DNA of 64,000 nucleotides from Candidatus Enterosoma merdigallinarum (GCA_018714385.1 DVNL01000014.1:89959-153958); one strand, 5' to 3'; shown: positions 26,323 through 35,342, numbered from the stretch's first letter. Program-made: numbers and translations. Notes: generated from the sequence alone by a model not told the origin.

Positions 26323-27690
26323 TCAATCGTCTTTCTTTATCGTTTCCGTCAGGGTGGCGACAGCCTTTCTCAGACCGCCGTCCGTCTTGAGATTCTTCTC
26401 GATCTTGTTGATGTTGGAGAGGACGGTCGTGTGATCCTTGGAGAAGCTTCTGCCGATGACTTGGTAAGGGAGGGAGAGAAGCTGTCTGGAGAGATACATG
26501 GCGATTTGTCTTGCCAGAGCGATTTGACTCGTCCGGACGTTGGATTTGATCTGGCTTTCGGTCAGGGAGTAGTAGTCGGCGACGGCGGAGATGATCTTGT
26601 TGATATCGACTTTGCCCTTCTTGGAGCGTCTTTTTTCGTCGTCGTCGAACACCTTCTTACAGAACGGCAGGCCGATGTTGCCTTTCGGCTTGTCGACCGT
26701 GATGGCGAACAGGAGTCTTGTGAAGGCCCCTTCCAGTTCGCGAACGTTCTTGGAATAGTTCGCCGAGAGATACTCCAGCACCTTGTCGTCGATATAGTCT
26801 TCCGGCAGGGAATTGGCTTTCATCTTCTGGTGCAGAATGGCGATGAGGGTGTCCTTGTTCGGATTGACGATGTTGATGGAAAGGCCGCCCGAGAATCGGC
26901 TCACGAGCCTGTCTTGCAGCCCCTTGAGCTCGGAAGGACTTCGGTCGGAGGTCAAGACGATCTGCTTGCCTTGCGAGACAAGAAGGTTGAAGACGTTGAA
27001 GAACATGATCTGCGTGTCTTCTTTGCCGGCCAAAAATTGGATGTCGTCCACCAAGAGGATGTCGACGGTGTTGAAGAAATCCTTGAGGCTTTCACTGTCC
27101 TTCTTTCCTTTGATGAAACGGACGAACTCAGAAAGAAAGTCCTCGCTTGTGATGTAGAGGACTTTGCTCTCGGGATGTCGGATTTTGTAGAAGTTGCCTG
27201 TGGCCTGGAGAAGATGCGTCTTGCCGAGTCCGGATTTGGAATAGAGGAAGACCGGATTGTTCATCGCCGGTTTTTCGACGGCGAACATGCAGGCGAGATA
27301 GGCATCCTTGTTCGAGGCGCCCGTGACGAAGTTGTCGAAGGTGAATTGCGGAAGAAGACGGGAATTGTGGAAAAAGGAAGTTGTCGCCCCATCGACGGCG
27401 GCCTTTCTTTTGAGGAAGGAGGAACGATCCGTAATTTCGATTTCGTAATGATTCTCGGTTATTTCTTCCAGACTCTTTTGGATCAAAGGAAGGTAGGCGG
27501 ATTTGATCATCGCGGCGTTGGAGGCAGAGTCGGCGACGAAGAGGGCCTTGTTGTTTTCAAGGGACTTCAGCTCGAAGCTTTCCGGGGAAAACATCGTGTC
27601 GAAAAGGCGGATGTTTGTGTTTTCTCCGATCTTCGTCAGGAGCTCCTGGAAGATATCAGAAGTCTGTTTGTCTTTTAAGGTTTCGCGCAT
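26323..27690 (-). CDS. dnaA: Chromosomal replication initiator protein DnaA
   Basis: AAA+ initiator that binds DnaA boxes and melts oriC. The 455-residue protein has P-loop SGLGKTHLLQATG near 156 (a serine-lysine replaces the usual glycines before it), Walker B DILLVDDIQFL near 220 and the domain IV signature FSKDHTTVLSNINKIEK near 425. ATG 27690 has no Shine-Dalgarno; a TATAAT on the minus strand lies at 27719-27724, giving a leader of only about 22 nt. The first DnaA box (27771-27779) is just upstream, suggesting autoregulation. Confidence 0.97.
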   Translation of the reverse strand: MRETLKDKQTSDIFQELLTKIGENTNIRLFDTMFSPESFELKSLENNKALFVADSASNAAMIKSAYLPLIQKSLEEITENHYEIEITDRSSFLKRKAAVDGATTSFFHNSRLLPQFTFDNFVTGASNKDAYLACMFAVEKPAMNNPVFLYSKSGLGKTHLLQATGNFYKIRHPESKVLYITSEDFLSEFVRFIKGKKDSESLKDFFNTVDILLVDDIQFLAGKEDTQIMFFNVFNLLVSQGKQIVLTSDRSPSELKGLQDRLVSRFSGGLSINIVNPNKDTLIAILHQKMKANSLPEDYIDDKVLEYLSANYSKNVRELEGAFTRLLFAITVDKPKGNIGLPFCKKVFDDDEKRRSKKGKVDINKIISAVADYYSLTESQIKSNVRTSQIALARQIAMYLSRQLLSLPYQVIGRSFSKDHTTVLSNINKIEKNLKTDGGLRKAVATLTETIKKDD

Positions 27691-28253
27691 ATGGGATCAG
27701 TGTTTTCTTTGCGTGATGATTATATGGCAAAAAGCGTCCGAAGAGAAGAGGAAAAAGGAAGAAAGAAAAGTTATCCACAATGATTTTCGATGAGACAGTC
27801 CGCCCATTATATAAGTATATAAGGACTTATCCACAATTCTGTTTTTGTGGATAATTTGTAGATAATTCCCTTGTGGATAACTGCTTTGTGGATAAGTGGA
27901 TAACTATTGACAATCTATAAAGATATCAACAATTAAAAATTGCGTATATATTCGCAATAATAAAAGATATCAACAGGCTTTGAAACGACTTATAAACAGC
28001 CTGTCGATAACTCGAATTTTTGTGGATAGATGGTGGATAACTGATAAAAGTTATCGACAATCGGTTGTTTTTCAAGCAAACTTAACGACATCCCGACATA
28101 GTCAAAAAGAAAGGCAGAGGAAATAAAGATGACAAACAAAAATGCACCGAGAATACGGTTTTGTGGATAAAGTTTTTCTTTACCCTTTACATTAGGAAAG
28201 AAGAGGATCTTTTTGTATAATTGTCCTACGTGTCTTTTCACAAGGAGGGACAT
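27691..28253. other. oriC: Chromosomal origin of replication (oriC)
   Basis: Six perfect DnaA boxes: TTATCCACA on the plus strand at 27771-27779 and 27827-27835, and its complement TGTGGATAA at 27846-27854, 27872-27880, 27887-27895 and 28162-28170. One-mismatch sites are at 27857-27865, 27895-27903, 28002-28010, 28021-28029, 28032-28040 and 28051-28059. Between the two halves, 27900-28000 is very AT-rich. That stretch holds a 13-bp direct repeat (27919-27931 and 27963-27975) and an inverted repeat ATTGCG/CGCAAT (27939-27944 / 27953-27958), and it is the likely unwinding element. It lies directly upstream of dnaA. The plus-strand TATAAT at 28216-28221 belongs to the next gene. Confidence 0.93.
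27719..27724 (-). promoter_or_regulatory. -10 element of the dnaA promoter
   Basis: TATAAT on the minus strand, 28 nt before the dnaA ATG. The -35 region is pyrimidine-rich and unclear. A perfect DnaA box lies 47 bp further upstream. Confidence 0.55.
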
Positions 28254-29306
28254 ATGGATCAAGAAGAAACGCAGACAGAAGAAAGCGCACCGCTTGTCGA
28301 AGAAAAAGAAGAGAAGGTGTTCGAACTGGAAAAGTACGATACGAAAGGCTGGATGAAAAGCTTTGTCCTTGGAGCCTTCTTGGGCTTGGCCATCGTCGTC
28401 CCGGGCATCTCCGGATCGGCGGTCGCCATCATTTTCCATCTCTATGACAAACTCATCTACGCCTTTGCGAACATACTGAAGAAATTCAAGACGTGCTTCC
28501 TCTTCCTGCTTCCCATCGCCATCGGAGCCGTGATCGGGTTCGCCGTCGGCTTCGTCCTTGTCAAGGTCCTTCTCGACTACATTCCATTCGGTCTCGTCGG
28601 CTATTTCGCCGGTCTGATGGTCGGGGCTCTCCCCACGGTCCTGGCGGAATTGAAAGGGGACAGGATCACCCCGGCGAAAGGGGCATTGATGGGAATCGGC
28701 GTCATCATTCCGCTGATCATCGGTGCGATCTCCGTCTCGATGGCCTGGGCCGATGGCAGCTATGATCTTGTCTACGGCCTTGAAAATGCCGGTGGCGAGG
28801 TCGATGAGGGAACAACCTACATCGAACGCTTCGGCGACTTCCCGTGGTGGATCTATGTCGTCGCCGTTCCCATCGGTCTGTTTCTCGGCTTCAGCCAAGT
28901 CATTCCCGGACTTTCCGCGACGGCCTTCCTGATGCTCATCGGCTTCTTCCGGCCTCTCGTGGAATCCGTCTCCGTCACCTATTGGTCCACCTATCCCCAG
29001 ATCTTCGCCTTCTATGTCATCATGGGCATCAGCCTCATCGCCGGCTTCATCCTGACGTCCAAACTGATGACCGTCCTCTTCAAATGGAACCGGAATCTCG
29101 TCTACCGCGTCATCATCGGCATGTCGATCGGTTCGATCCTGGCCATGTTCCTCAATCCGGACGCCCTCGGGATCTATGTCAGCTGGGCGACGTCGGATGG
29201 ACTGTCGACATTGATGATCGTCGATATCGCCCTTGTCGTCCCGCTTATGGTCGGCGGCTACTTCTCGTCCAATCTTCTGGTGAAATACGGCGACAAGCAC
29301 AAGTAA
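28254..29306 (+). CDS. DUF368/PopT-family polyprenyl-phosphate transporter
   Basis: A 350-residue membrane protein of the DUF368 family, members of which recycle undecaprenyl phosphate across the membrane (the PopT family). An acidic 35-residue N-terminal tail is followed by about eight hydrophobic segments, with the family's repeated half-site motifs LGLAIVVPGISGSAVAIIF near 50 and FLGFSQVIPGLSATAFLML near 210. The AAGGAGGG ribosome site fits the ATG at 28254, not the in-frame GTG-like start further upstream. It is the first gene to the right of oriC, read away from it. Confidence 0.88.
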   Translation: MDQEETQTEESAPLVEEKEEKVFELEKYDTKGWMKSFVLGAFLGLAIVVPGISGSAVAIIFHLYDKLIYAFANILKKFKTCFLFLLPIAIGAVIGFAVGFVLVKVLLDYIPFGLVGYFAGLMVGALPTVLAELKGDRITPAKGALMGIGVIIPLIIGAISVSMAWADGSYDLVYGLENAGGEVDEGTTYIERFGDFPWWIYVVAVPIGLFLGFSQVIPGLSATAFLMLIGFFRPLVESVSVTYWSTYPQIFAFYVIMGISLIAGFILTSKLMTVLFKWNRNLVYRVIIGMSIGSILAMFLNPDALGIYVSWATSDGLSTLMIVDIALVVPLMVGGYFSSNLLVKYGDKHK

Positions 29307-29310
29307 AGAA

Positions 29311-29339
29311 AAGGGGCCCCGCTCAACGCAGGGCCTCTT
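29311..29339. terminator. Bidirectional terminator between the DUF368 and CDF genes
   Basis: Stem AAGGGGCCC (29311-29319) / GGGCCTCTT (29331-29339) with one G-U type pair, an A-rich left flank and a T-rich right flank. It lies between converging stops. Confidence 0.75.
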
Positions 29340-30314
29340 TCATTTTCGGGTCTCTTCCTGTTCTCGATGTTTTTCGTCGTCCGGTTCGATGCCGACATAG
29401 ACATCCTTGAGATCGTCGAACTTTTCGAAGAGTGCCTGCTTGATTCTGTCTGAGAGATCGTCGGCCTCCTTCAACGATGTGTTGGGGTCCATGAACACGA
29501 TGAGATCGAGATAGAACTTCTCAGAATAGATGCGGGAACGGACAAGCTTGATACTCTCTTTTGGGACGATTGTCTCGATGACGGAAAGGACGGCGGACAT
29601 TTTTTCGGCCGGGATGGCGTGATCGGTCAACTCCCTTGCGGACTTGGAGAACGTCTTGACGCCGATTATGACGACCATGATGGCGATGGGAAGGGAGAGG
29701 ATGGGGTCGAGGATGTTGTCTTCGGGAAGCCAGTAATAGCCGCACAGGGCGATGATCGCGGCGATGGAAGAGAGGGCATCCACTCTTTGATGCCAGGCAT
29801 CTGCCTTCATGGCCGTCGAATGGGCTTTCTTTGCGCCGTAATAGGTGACGTAGAACATGATCTCCTTGATGACGACCGAGGCGATGGACAAACCCATCGA
29901 CACCCAGAAGAGAGGCGTGTTGACGACGATGCCATCGTTATCGATGCCGTGTCTGGCATTCTCTTGACCGGGAAGAAGGCTGACGATCGCTTCCGACACG
30001 ATGGTGAAGGCCGTCGCGAAGAGAAGGATGGACAGGACGATGCCGGCGATGGAGGACCAGCGTTCGTGGCCATAGTTGTATTTGTCGTTTTTCTTGTAGG
30101 CGGCGATCCATATCGAGACGACGGCGATGATGGTCGTCAAGACATCCCCTGTCCCGTGGACCCCGTCGGAGAAAACCGACTGAAAGCCCATGATCCTCCC
30201 GATGGCGATTTTCGAGATTCCCAAAACCAGATTGAGAAGGATCGAGACAATGCCGACGATGGTCGCCGTTCTTACCGGCTCTTTTTCTTTTTCTTCAAGG
30301 TTATCGGTATTCAT
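29340..30314 (-). CDS. Cation diffusion facilitator (CDF) metal exporter
   Basis: A 324-residue CDF transporter, probably exporting Zn, Mn or Fe against protons. Six hydrophobic segments (about 15-205) carry the metal-site motifs FSDGVHGTGDV in TM2 and ADAWHQRVDALSS in TM5, and a cytoplasmic domain follows. ATG 30314 has AGGAG 4 nt upstream and overlaps the thiN stop by 14 nt, so it is coupled to thiN. The metal cannot be assigned from these motifs. Confidence 0.9.
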   Translation of the reverse strand: MNTDNLEEKEKEPVRTATIVGIVSILLNLVLGISKIAIGRIMGFQSVFSDGVHGTGDVLTTIIAVVSIWIAAYKKNDKYNYGHERWSSIAGIVLSILLFATAFTIVSEAIVSLLPGQENARHGIDNDGIVVNTPLFWVSMGLSIASVVIKEIMFYVTYYGAKKAHSTAMKADAWHQRVDALSSIAAIIALCGYYWLPEDNILDPILSLPIAIMVVIIGVKTFSKSARELTDHAIPAEKMSAVLSVIETIVPKESIKLVRSRIYSEKFYLDLIVFMDPNTSLKEADDLSDRIKQALFEKFDDLKDVYVGIEPDDEKHREQEETRK

Positions 30315-30939
30315 GGCACTCCTTGATGACGAGGAGGTTTCCTCCCCGGACTTCGATCGTCCCTTCCTTCCCTTCCAGGAATTCGTTGGAGACGCCAAGA
30401 GGGACAAAGGGACTTAAATTATAGTCCGACAATTCGTACTTGAGGTTTTTTTCGCTTACGATGACGTTTTCCTCTTGGGCGAAGACGGAAAGGAACCCTT
30501 TTTCATCTGCCGGAAAAATCTTCTTTTCGTTTCGCAGGACAAAAAGCATTTGGGAGAGATCGTTTGTGAACAGAGAGGCTTCGCACCCTTTCTTTTTGAG
30601 GAAGTTGAGAATGGCGATGTTGGCGATTTCGTGCTCGATCCTTCCCCCGCCAAGGCAGCCATAGAAAGAGAAGGTGTCGTAACCCAGGGCGAGCAGATGC
30701 TTGACGGCGAAGAAGACATCCGTATCGTCCTTTATCGGGTTGAGGACGATCGTCTTTCCGGGATTTTTCACTTTTCTTCTATCGAGAGTGTCGAAGTCGC
30801 CGACGAGAAGGTCCGGCTCTTTTCCTAAAGACAAGAAGGCCTCGTACCCCTTGTCGCAGGCGACGAAGTAGCCGCTTTCCTTTTCCAGGAAGGCGGTTTT
30901 CAAAGGGGACGAGGCGCCGACGATGACCGCCTTCTTCAT
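30301..30939 (-). CDS. thiN: Thiamine pyrophosphokinase
   Basis: Converts thiamine to thiamine pyrophosphate with ATP. The 212-residue protein has LLVGDFDTLD near 45, IKDDTDVFFAVKHLL near 70, and GCLGGGRIEHEIANIAIL near 95, the three family motifs (usual forms GDFDS, KDxTD, GGRxDH). No thiamine biosynthesis genes are nearby, which fits salvage. It overlaps the upstream repeat-protein gene by 4 nt and the CDF gene by 14 nt. Confidence 0.9.
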   Translation of the reverse strand: MKKAVIVGASSPLKTAFLEKESGYFVACDKGYEAFLSLGKEPDLLVGDFDTLDRRKVKNPGKTIVLNPIKDDTDVFFAVKHLLALGYDTFSFYGCLGGGRIEHEIANIAILNFLKKKGCEASLFTNDLSQMLFVLRNEKKIFPADEKGFLSVFAQEENVIVSEKNLKYELSDYNLSPFVPLGVSNEFLEGKEGTIEVRGGNLLVIKECHEYR

Positions 30940-31499
30940 TCGACGACCCCCGGAAGCGGGTAATTGTCGACGGCCGCTTTTCTTGTGTCTTCCTTCGCCT
31001 TCTCGATATTTCCACGCAAAGTATCGATGAGGACCTGATAATAATAGCCTTCCTTCCTTCCGGCTTTGATGGCCTTGCCGAAACAGGCGTAGGCAAAAGA
31101 GAGGTCCTTTTGAAAGAGGCCGCCATCCATATGTTCCTTGCCCATGTCCAAAAGGGCAAGGGGATGGTTCAGATCGTAAGCGACACGCAAATAATTTCGG
31201 GCCTTGGTGTGCTCGTCGAGCTTTTTGTATATCTGATAATAGGCGTGATAGGCGTTCTTGTTTCCTTCCTTCAAGGCGATGGCGATCTGCCTTAGGGCCT
31301 CTTCTTCGTCCACGGAAAAAAGAGAAGAATCTCCCTCGATGAAAAGCTTTGCGACGAAAAGGTGGTTCATTCCGCTGAAAGTGTCGGAGAAAAAGATGAT
31401 TTTACGGATGTCGTCGTATTTTTCCGGTGTGCAGAAGGGATCTTTTGCCTGCTTTATCAAGCTCTCGAGAAGCTCTTCCCTCGTCAGTCTTTTTTCCAT
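30936..31499 (-). CDS. Sel1/TPR-like helical repeat protein
   Basis: A 187-residue all-helical protein with two or three Sel1-like repeats (ALRQIAIALKEGNKNAYHAYYQIYK, NYLRVAYDLNHPLALLDMGKEHMDGG, AYACFGKAIKAGRKEGYYY with breaks). There is no signal peptide. It is the first gene of a three-gene operon with thiN and the CDF exporter. The function is unknown; such repeats usually bind proteins. A second, longer Sel1 protein lies at 35343-36485. Confidence 0.7.
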   Translation of the reverse strand: MEKRLTREELLESLIKQAKDPFCTPEKYDDIRKIIFFSDTFSGMNHLFVAKLFIEGDSSLFSVDEEEALRQIAIALKEGNKNAYHAYYQIYKKLDEHTKARNYLRVAYDLNHPLALLDMGKEHMDGGLFQKDLSFAYACFGKAIKAGRKEGYYYQVLIDTLRGNIEKAKEDTRKAAVDNYPLPGVVE

Positions 31500-31569
31500 G
31501 GCTTTAGTTTATCACGCTCGAGAAAAATCCGATTTCCGGAAAACGTTTTTCGGACCTTGTTTTCGCTTC

Positions 31570-31598
31570 TTGAAAGGTGAGAAACCTCTCATTAGAAT
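31570..31598 (+). promoter_or_regulatory. Promoter of ispE
   Basis: -35 TTGAAA (31570-31575), 17-nt spacer, -10 TAGAAT (31593-31598). The expected transcript would start about 12-14 nt before the ATG at 31618, with no Shine-Dalgarno in that leader. Confidence 0.65.
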
Positions 31599-31617
31599 AT
31601 AGAAAACCAAAACAGAA

Positions 31618-32484
31618 ATGAACACGACAGTGATAAGGGCCTTGGCGAAAGTCAATCTGGCCATCGACGTTCTCGGGAAGAGACAGGACGGCTATCATGA
31701 CATCGACATGCTGACGATTCCTTTGACACTTCACGACTCGATAGAGATAACTCCGCTTTCTGATGCCTATGAAACCTATCTTTTCTGTGACGATCCCACC
31801 ATCGTCTGCGACGAATCGAACCTCGCCTACAAAGCGCTCGACATGATGCGTCAGAACTTCGACATCCGAAAAGAATACAAGATCTTCATCTACAAAAAGA
31901 TTCCCGTCGAGGCGGGTTTGGGAGGCGGATCCGCCGATGCGGCCGCAATCATCAAAGCGATCTCTCACTATCTCCCCCAGGACGAGGCGACCAAGAAGGC
32001 CCAGGAGGAACTCGCCATCCAAATCGGATCGGACGTCCCTTTCTGTCTCTACGACAAACCTTCCAGAGTACAAGGAAAGGGAGAGAAGCTGACGCCCGTA
32101 AAGATCGCCTATCCCTATCATGTCCTCATCGTCAAACCTGAACTCGGACTTTCCACCAAGAGTGTCTATGAGGCGTACGACACGATAAAGGACGACATTC
32201 GCCATCCCGATATCCCAGCCCTTATCGATGCGTTGGCCAAGGACGACGAGGAAGGCATACGCCGAAACATGGGAAACGTGCTATCGGTTCCCGCAATCAA
32301 GGCCCTGCCGCTTATCGGAGACCTTCTCGAGGAGATGGATATGATGAATCTCGTTCTGAACGGTATGTCCGGGACGGGATCGGCATGCTTTGCTCTTTCC
32401 AAGGACAAGAAGCTTCTGGAACGGGCGGCACATGTCTTTGAGAAAGAAGGCCACAAAGCCTATATCACTCAATTTGCCTTATGA
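31618..32484 (+). CDS. ispE: 4-diphosphocytidyl-2-C-methyl-D-erythritol kinase
   Basis: GHMP kinase of the MEP pathway to isopentenyl diphosphate. The 288-residue protein has AKVNLAIDVLGKRQDGYHDIDM at about 10-31 in pieces typical of IspE, the ATP motif PVEAGLGGGSADAAA near 97 and GSDVPFCL near 140. It implies a mevalonate-independent isoprenoid route for the polyprenyl carriers used by the envelope genes here. There is no ribosome site before the ATG. It overlaps the esterase gene by 4 nt (ATGA). Confidence 0.95.
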   Translation: MNTTVIRALAKVNLAIDVLGKRQDGYHDIDMLTIPLTLHDSIEITPLSDAYETYLFCDDPTIVCDESNLAYKALDMMRQNFDIRKEYKIFIYKKIPVEAGLGGGSADAAAIIKAISHYLPQDEATKKAQEELAIQIGSDVPFCLYDKPSRVQGKGEKLTPVKIAYPYHVLIVKPELGLSTKSVYEAYDTIKDDIRHPDIPALIDALAKDDEEGIRRNMGNVLSVPAIKALPLIGDLLEEMDMMNLVLNGMSGTGSACFALSKDKKLLERAAHVFEKEGHKAYITQFAL

Positions 32485-33392
32485 GCCTTTTCTATCGGTT
32501 GGCATTTCGTTTCGTCTTTTTCTTCACGAAGCTTTCCGACGACAGAAAACATAAAACGAATCGTGAAAGGAAGGACGTTCATGTCCGGAGAATTTCCCTA
32601 TCGAACAAGCAGAAGATGAATGTTCTCTCCGATCATCGAAATCTCGACAAGAAAGAACCTCTTCTTTTTGATATCCACGGTGGCGGATGGCTTTACGGCG
32701 ATGAAAATCTCAACCTTGATTTTGGAAAATGGTATGCACAAAGAGGCTTTAAAGTTGCTTTGCCGTCCTACAGTTTGGTATATGATAACAATATCAAAAC
32801 TATAGTCCATGAACTCTACGAAGCCCTTGCTTTTTTGAAAGAAAACGCCGAGGGATTGGCGTTGGACTTGAGCAAAGCGGTCATTGTTGGGGATAGTGCG
32901 GGGGCTGGTCTTGCCCTGCTTCTTCTTTCCATTTCCCAAAGCGAGGAACTTCAGAAAATATACGGAGTCGGAAAACTCCCTATCGAATTTTCGGGATGTG
33001 CCCTTTATCATCCGTGCTGTTATCCCAAGAAGCTGATCTTTGTGAAGCGGCCGAAATTGTTTGATCGCGGCGCAAGAAGGGCTTTTTTGAGGATGTATTG
33101 CGGAAAGGAAGAGTACGAGCGACTTCTTTCGGTGGCGGATTTTTCGGATTATGCCGACAAAGTCTCTCGTCTATGCCCGATGTTGGTGATGACGTCTCTC
33201 GGCGATCAATTCCTGAAATATCAGACGGACAGGCTTGTCAAGGATTTGGATGAACACCATCTTTCGTATGCCTATCTTTGCATTCCGGACAGAAAATTCG
33301 GTCATGTCGCAAGCGTCATGCAGATCGACGAGGACCATTGTCAAAAGGCTAATGAGCAGGTTCTGGCTTTCTTGAGAAGCACGATAGACTGA
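32481..33392 (+). CDS. Alpha/beta-hydrolase esterase (HSL-like)
   Basis: A 303-residue esterase or lipase of the hormone-sensitive-lipase type: oxyanion motif DIHGGGWLYGDE near 56, nucleophile elbow GDSAGAGLALLL near 137, acid in SLGDQFLKYQ near 240 and histidine in RKFGHVAS near 275. It may start with a membrane-inserting hydrophobic helix (LAFRFVFFFT). It is coupled to ispE by a 4-nt overlap. The substrate is unknown. Confidence 0.85.
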   Translation: MSLFYRLAFRFVFFFTKLSDDRKHKTNRERKDVHVRRISLSNKQKMNVLSDHRNLDKKEPLLFDIHGGGWLYGDENLNLDFGKWYAQRGFKVALPSYSLVYDNNIKTIVHELYEALAFLKENAEGLALDLSKAVIVGDSAGAGLALLLLSISQSEELQKIYGVGKLPIEFSGCALYHPCCYPKKLIFVKRPKLFDRGARRAFLRMYCGKEEYERLLSVADFSDYADKVSRLCPMLVMTSLGDQFLKYQTDRLVKDLDEHHLSYAYLCIPDRKFGHVASVMQIDEDHCQKANEQVLAFLRSTID

Positions 33393-33511
33393 CAAGAGAA
33401 GTTACCGACAGGAAAGCGGTTTTGTAAAAGCGCTTCGCAAGTGCACAAAACAAAAATTTTTATTGTAGAATAAATTTGTATTTCGCATGAGAAAAACAGG
33501 GGGATAAGACC

Positions 33512-34486
33512 ATGCTCAAGAAAAACGCAGTGATTTATGCGCTTTCTGCCAATGTCGATTTGGCTAAAGAAGTGGCCAAAGGTCTCGGCGTCGATCTTGG
33601 GAAGGTTCGTCTCTCTCATTTCCCGTCCGGAGAGGTCCTGGCCTGTCCGGAAGACACGGTTCGAGGAAAGCAGGTCTTCATCATTCAATCGACTTGTCCG
33701 CCGGTCAACGACAATCTGATGGAACTTCTCATCTTCGTCGATGCCTTGAGGCGTTCCTCCGCCAAGGAAATCAATGTGATCGTTCCCTATTTCGGATATG
33801 CCAGACAAGATCGAAAATCCAAGCCGAGGGAACCCATCTCTGCCAAGCTCGTCGCAGACCTCTTCTCCGCCGCCGGCGCAAACCGAATCGTCACGTTCGA
33901 CCTCCATGCCGCCCAGATTCAAGGCTTCTTCTCATGCATTGAGGATGATCTTAGTGCCGTTCCGTTCTTGGGTCACGTGATTCTTCACGACGAGAGCATC
34001 GACAAGAGCAACCTTGTCACTGTCAGTCCGGACCATGGCGGCGTGAACAGGGCGAGACGAATTGCGGAGAAGCTCAATACCCCCATTGCCATCATCGATA
34101 AAAGACGCAATGCGGCCTATCAGCCCGAGGTGATGAATATCATCGGCGATGTCCGTGGAAAAAACTGTTTGATCGTCGACGACATGGTCGACACGGCGGG
34201 GTCAATCGTTGCCGCGGCGAAGGCTTTGAAGGACAACGGAGCCAAGGAAGTCATGATGGCTTGCACACACCCCGTTCTTTCCGACCCGGCTTATGAGAGA
34301 CTCACCCAGGCAAAAGTCTTTTCGAAGATTTACGTCACAGACTCGATCCCTCTTCCGGAAAAATTCGCCAACAACCCCGATCTCAACATCCACGTCTGTT
34401 CTCTTGCCCCCATCATCGCCAATGCGATAACTGCCATCAATACCGATTCTTCCGTCTCTCACGCCTACGATATGTATAAAGAATAG
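33512..34486 (+). CDS. prs: Ribose-phosphate pyrophosphokinase (PRPP synthetase)
   Basis: Makes PRPP from ribose 5-phosphate and ATP for nucleotide synthesis. The 324-residue protein has VIVPYFGYARQDRKSKPREP near 88 (in part), the metal-binding DLHAAQIQGFF near 130 and the PRPP loop LIVDDMVDTAGSI near 219. AGGGGG precedes the ATG, and a -10-like TAGAAT lies at 33466-33471. Length and motifs are those of class I enzymes. Confidence 0.96.
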   Translation: MLKKNAVIYALSANVDLAKEVAKGLGVDLGKVRLSHFPSGEVLACPEDTVRGKQVFIIQSTCPPVNDNLMELLIFVDALRRSSAKEINVIVPYFGYARQDRKSKPREPISAKLVADLFSAAGANRIVTFDLHAAQIQGFFSCIEDDLSAVPFLGHVILHDESIDKSNLVTVSPDHGGVNRARRIAEKLNTPIAIIDKRRNAAYQPEVMNIIGDVRGKNCLIVDDMVDTAGSIVAAAKALKDNGAKEVMMACTHPVLSDPAYERLTQAKVFSKIYVTDSIPLPEKFANNPDLNIHVCSLAPIIANAITAINTDSSVSHAYDMYKE

Positions 34487-34510
34487 ATAGAAAAGTCAGG
34501 AGAGTAGTGT

Positions 34511-35299
34511 ATGGATCTTTTCAGGAAAATCTTCTATCCCATCGAGTCGACCGTCTATTTTATCCTTCTTGTCCTCGCCATCACCACCGTTGCCGGATCG
34601 ACTCACTATTGGGATGCGACTCAAGCGACGACGATCATCATCGCCGCTGCAACGGGAATGGTCGGAATCTGGTGCCCGCCTCTTGTCGAGAAGCTGTTCA
34701 AGCTGAAGTTCTCCCACCTCATCGATATCATCATTGCCGTGGATCTCTTCGCGGCAGTCGTCTTGGGAGAGGCTTGCACGTTCTATTATCGATTCCAAGG
34801 CATGGACAAGTTCTTCCACTTCTTTGCGACAGCCGAACTCGCTCTTGGGGGCTATGTCGTCGCCAAATACATCTTGGCAAAGACGAACAAAGGGACACAT
34901 CAGGTTGCCCTGGCCCTTGTTTTCGGCTTCTTCTTCGCTGTCGCATTTGAAGCCGCTTGGGAAGTCTATGAATTTGCCTACGACACTCTTGCCGGGACGA
35001 ATATGCAGAAATACATTCCGCCGGAGTATTATGAGTTGCTTGATGAAGATGGCAATCTTACTCTTTCGATGGAGGAAATCGCAAACTTCTATCGCACCTT
35101 CGAAGGTTATCATTACGCTCTCGACGATACGATGTACGATATCCTCGCCGATGTCGGGGGAGGCCTCTTCGGATGTCTTAGCTGTGCTGTCGTGTTCCAC
35201 TTCTATCCTCAGCTCCAGGACAAGATCATCTATCGTCCTGTCGAAAATGAAGTCCTCTACGGGGAGGAAGAAAAGACAGCCGATCGAAAAAACAATTGA
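34511..35299 (+). CDS. YjdF/DUF2238-like polytopic membrane protein
   Basis: A 262-residue membrane protein with about seven hydrophobic segments. The pairs FEAAWEVYEFAYDTLAGTNMQ near 155 and DDTMYDILADVGGGLFG near 205 resemble the conserved sites of the DUF2238/YjdF family. The function is unknown. It follows prs by 24 nt on the same strand, with an AGGAGAG-type ribosome site, and ends in a shared terminator. Confidence 0.65.
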   Translation: MDLFRKIFYPIESTVYFILLVLAITTVAGSTHYWDATQATTIIIAAATGMVGIWCPPLVEKLFKLKFSHLIDIIIAVDLFAAVVLGEACTFYYRFQGMDKFFHFFATAELALGGYVVAKYILAKTNKGTHQVALALVFGFFFAVAFEAAWEVYEFAYDTLAGTNMQKYIPPEYYELLDEDGNLTLSMEEIANFYRTFEGYHYALDDTMYDILADVGGGLFGCLSCAVVFHFYPQLQDKIIYRPVENEVLYGEEEKTADRKNN

Positions 35300-35310
35300 T
35301 TCTGTCATAA

Positions 35311-35340
35311 AAAGATCCGTCGATCGACGGACCTTTTTCT
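35311..35340. terminator. Bidirectional terminator between the YjdF-like and Sel1 genes
   Basis: A perfect palindrome TCCGTCGATCGACGGA (35316-35331) with an A-run to its left and CCTTTTTCTTT to its right, between converging genes. Confidence 0.8.
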
Positions 35341-35342
35341 TT

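Noticed and set aside
27990-29300. 436-codon minus-strand frame over oriC and DUF368
   Set aside because: It would run through the DnaA-box cluster and is antisense to a clear membrane transporter; composition is shadow-like.
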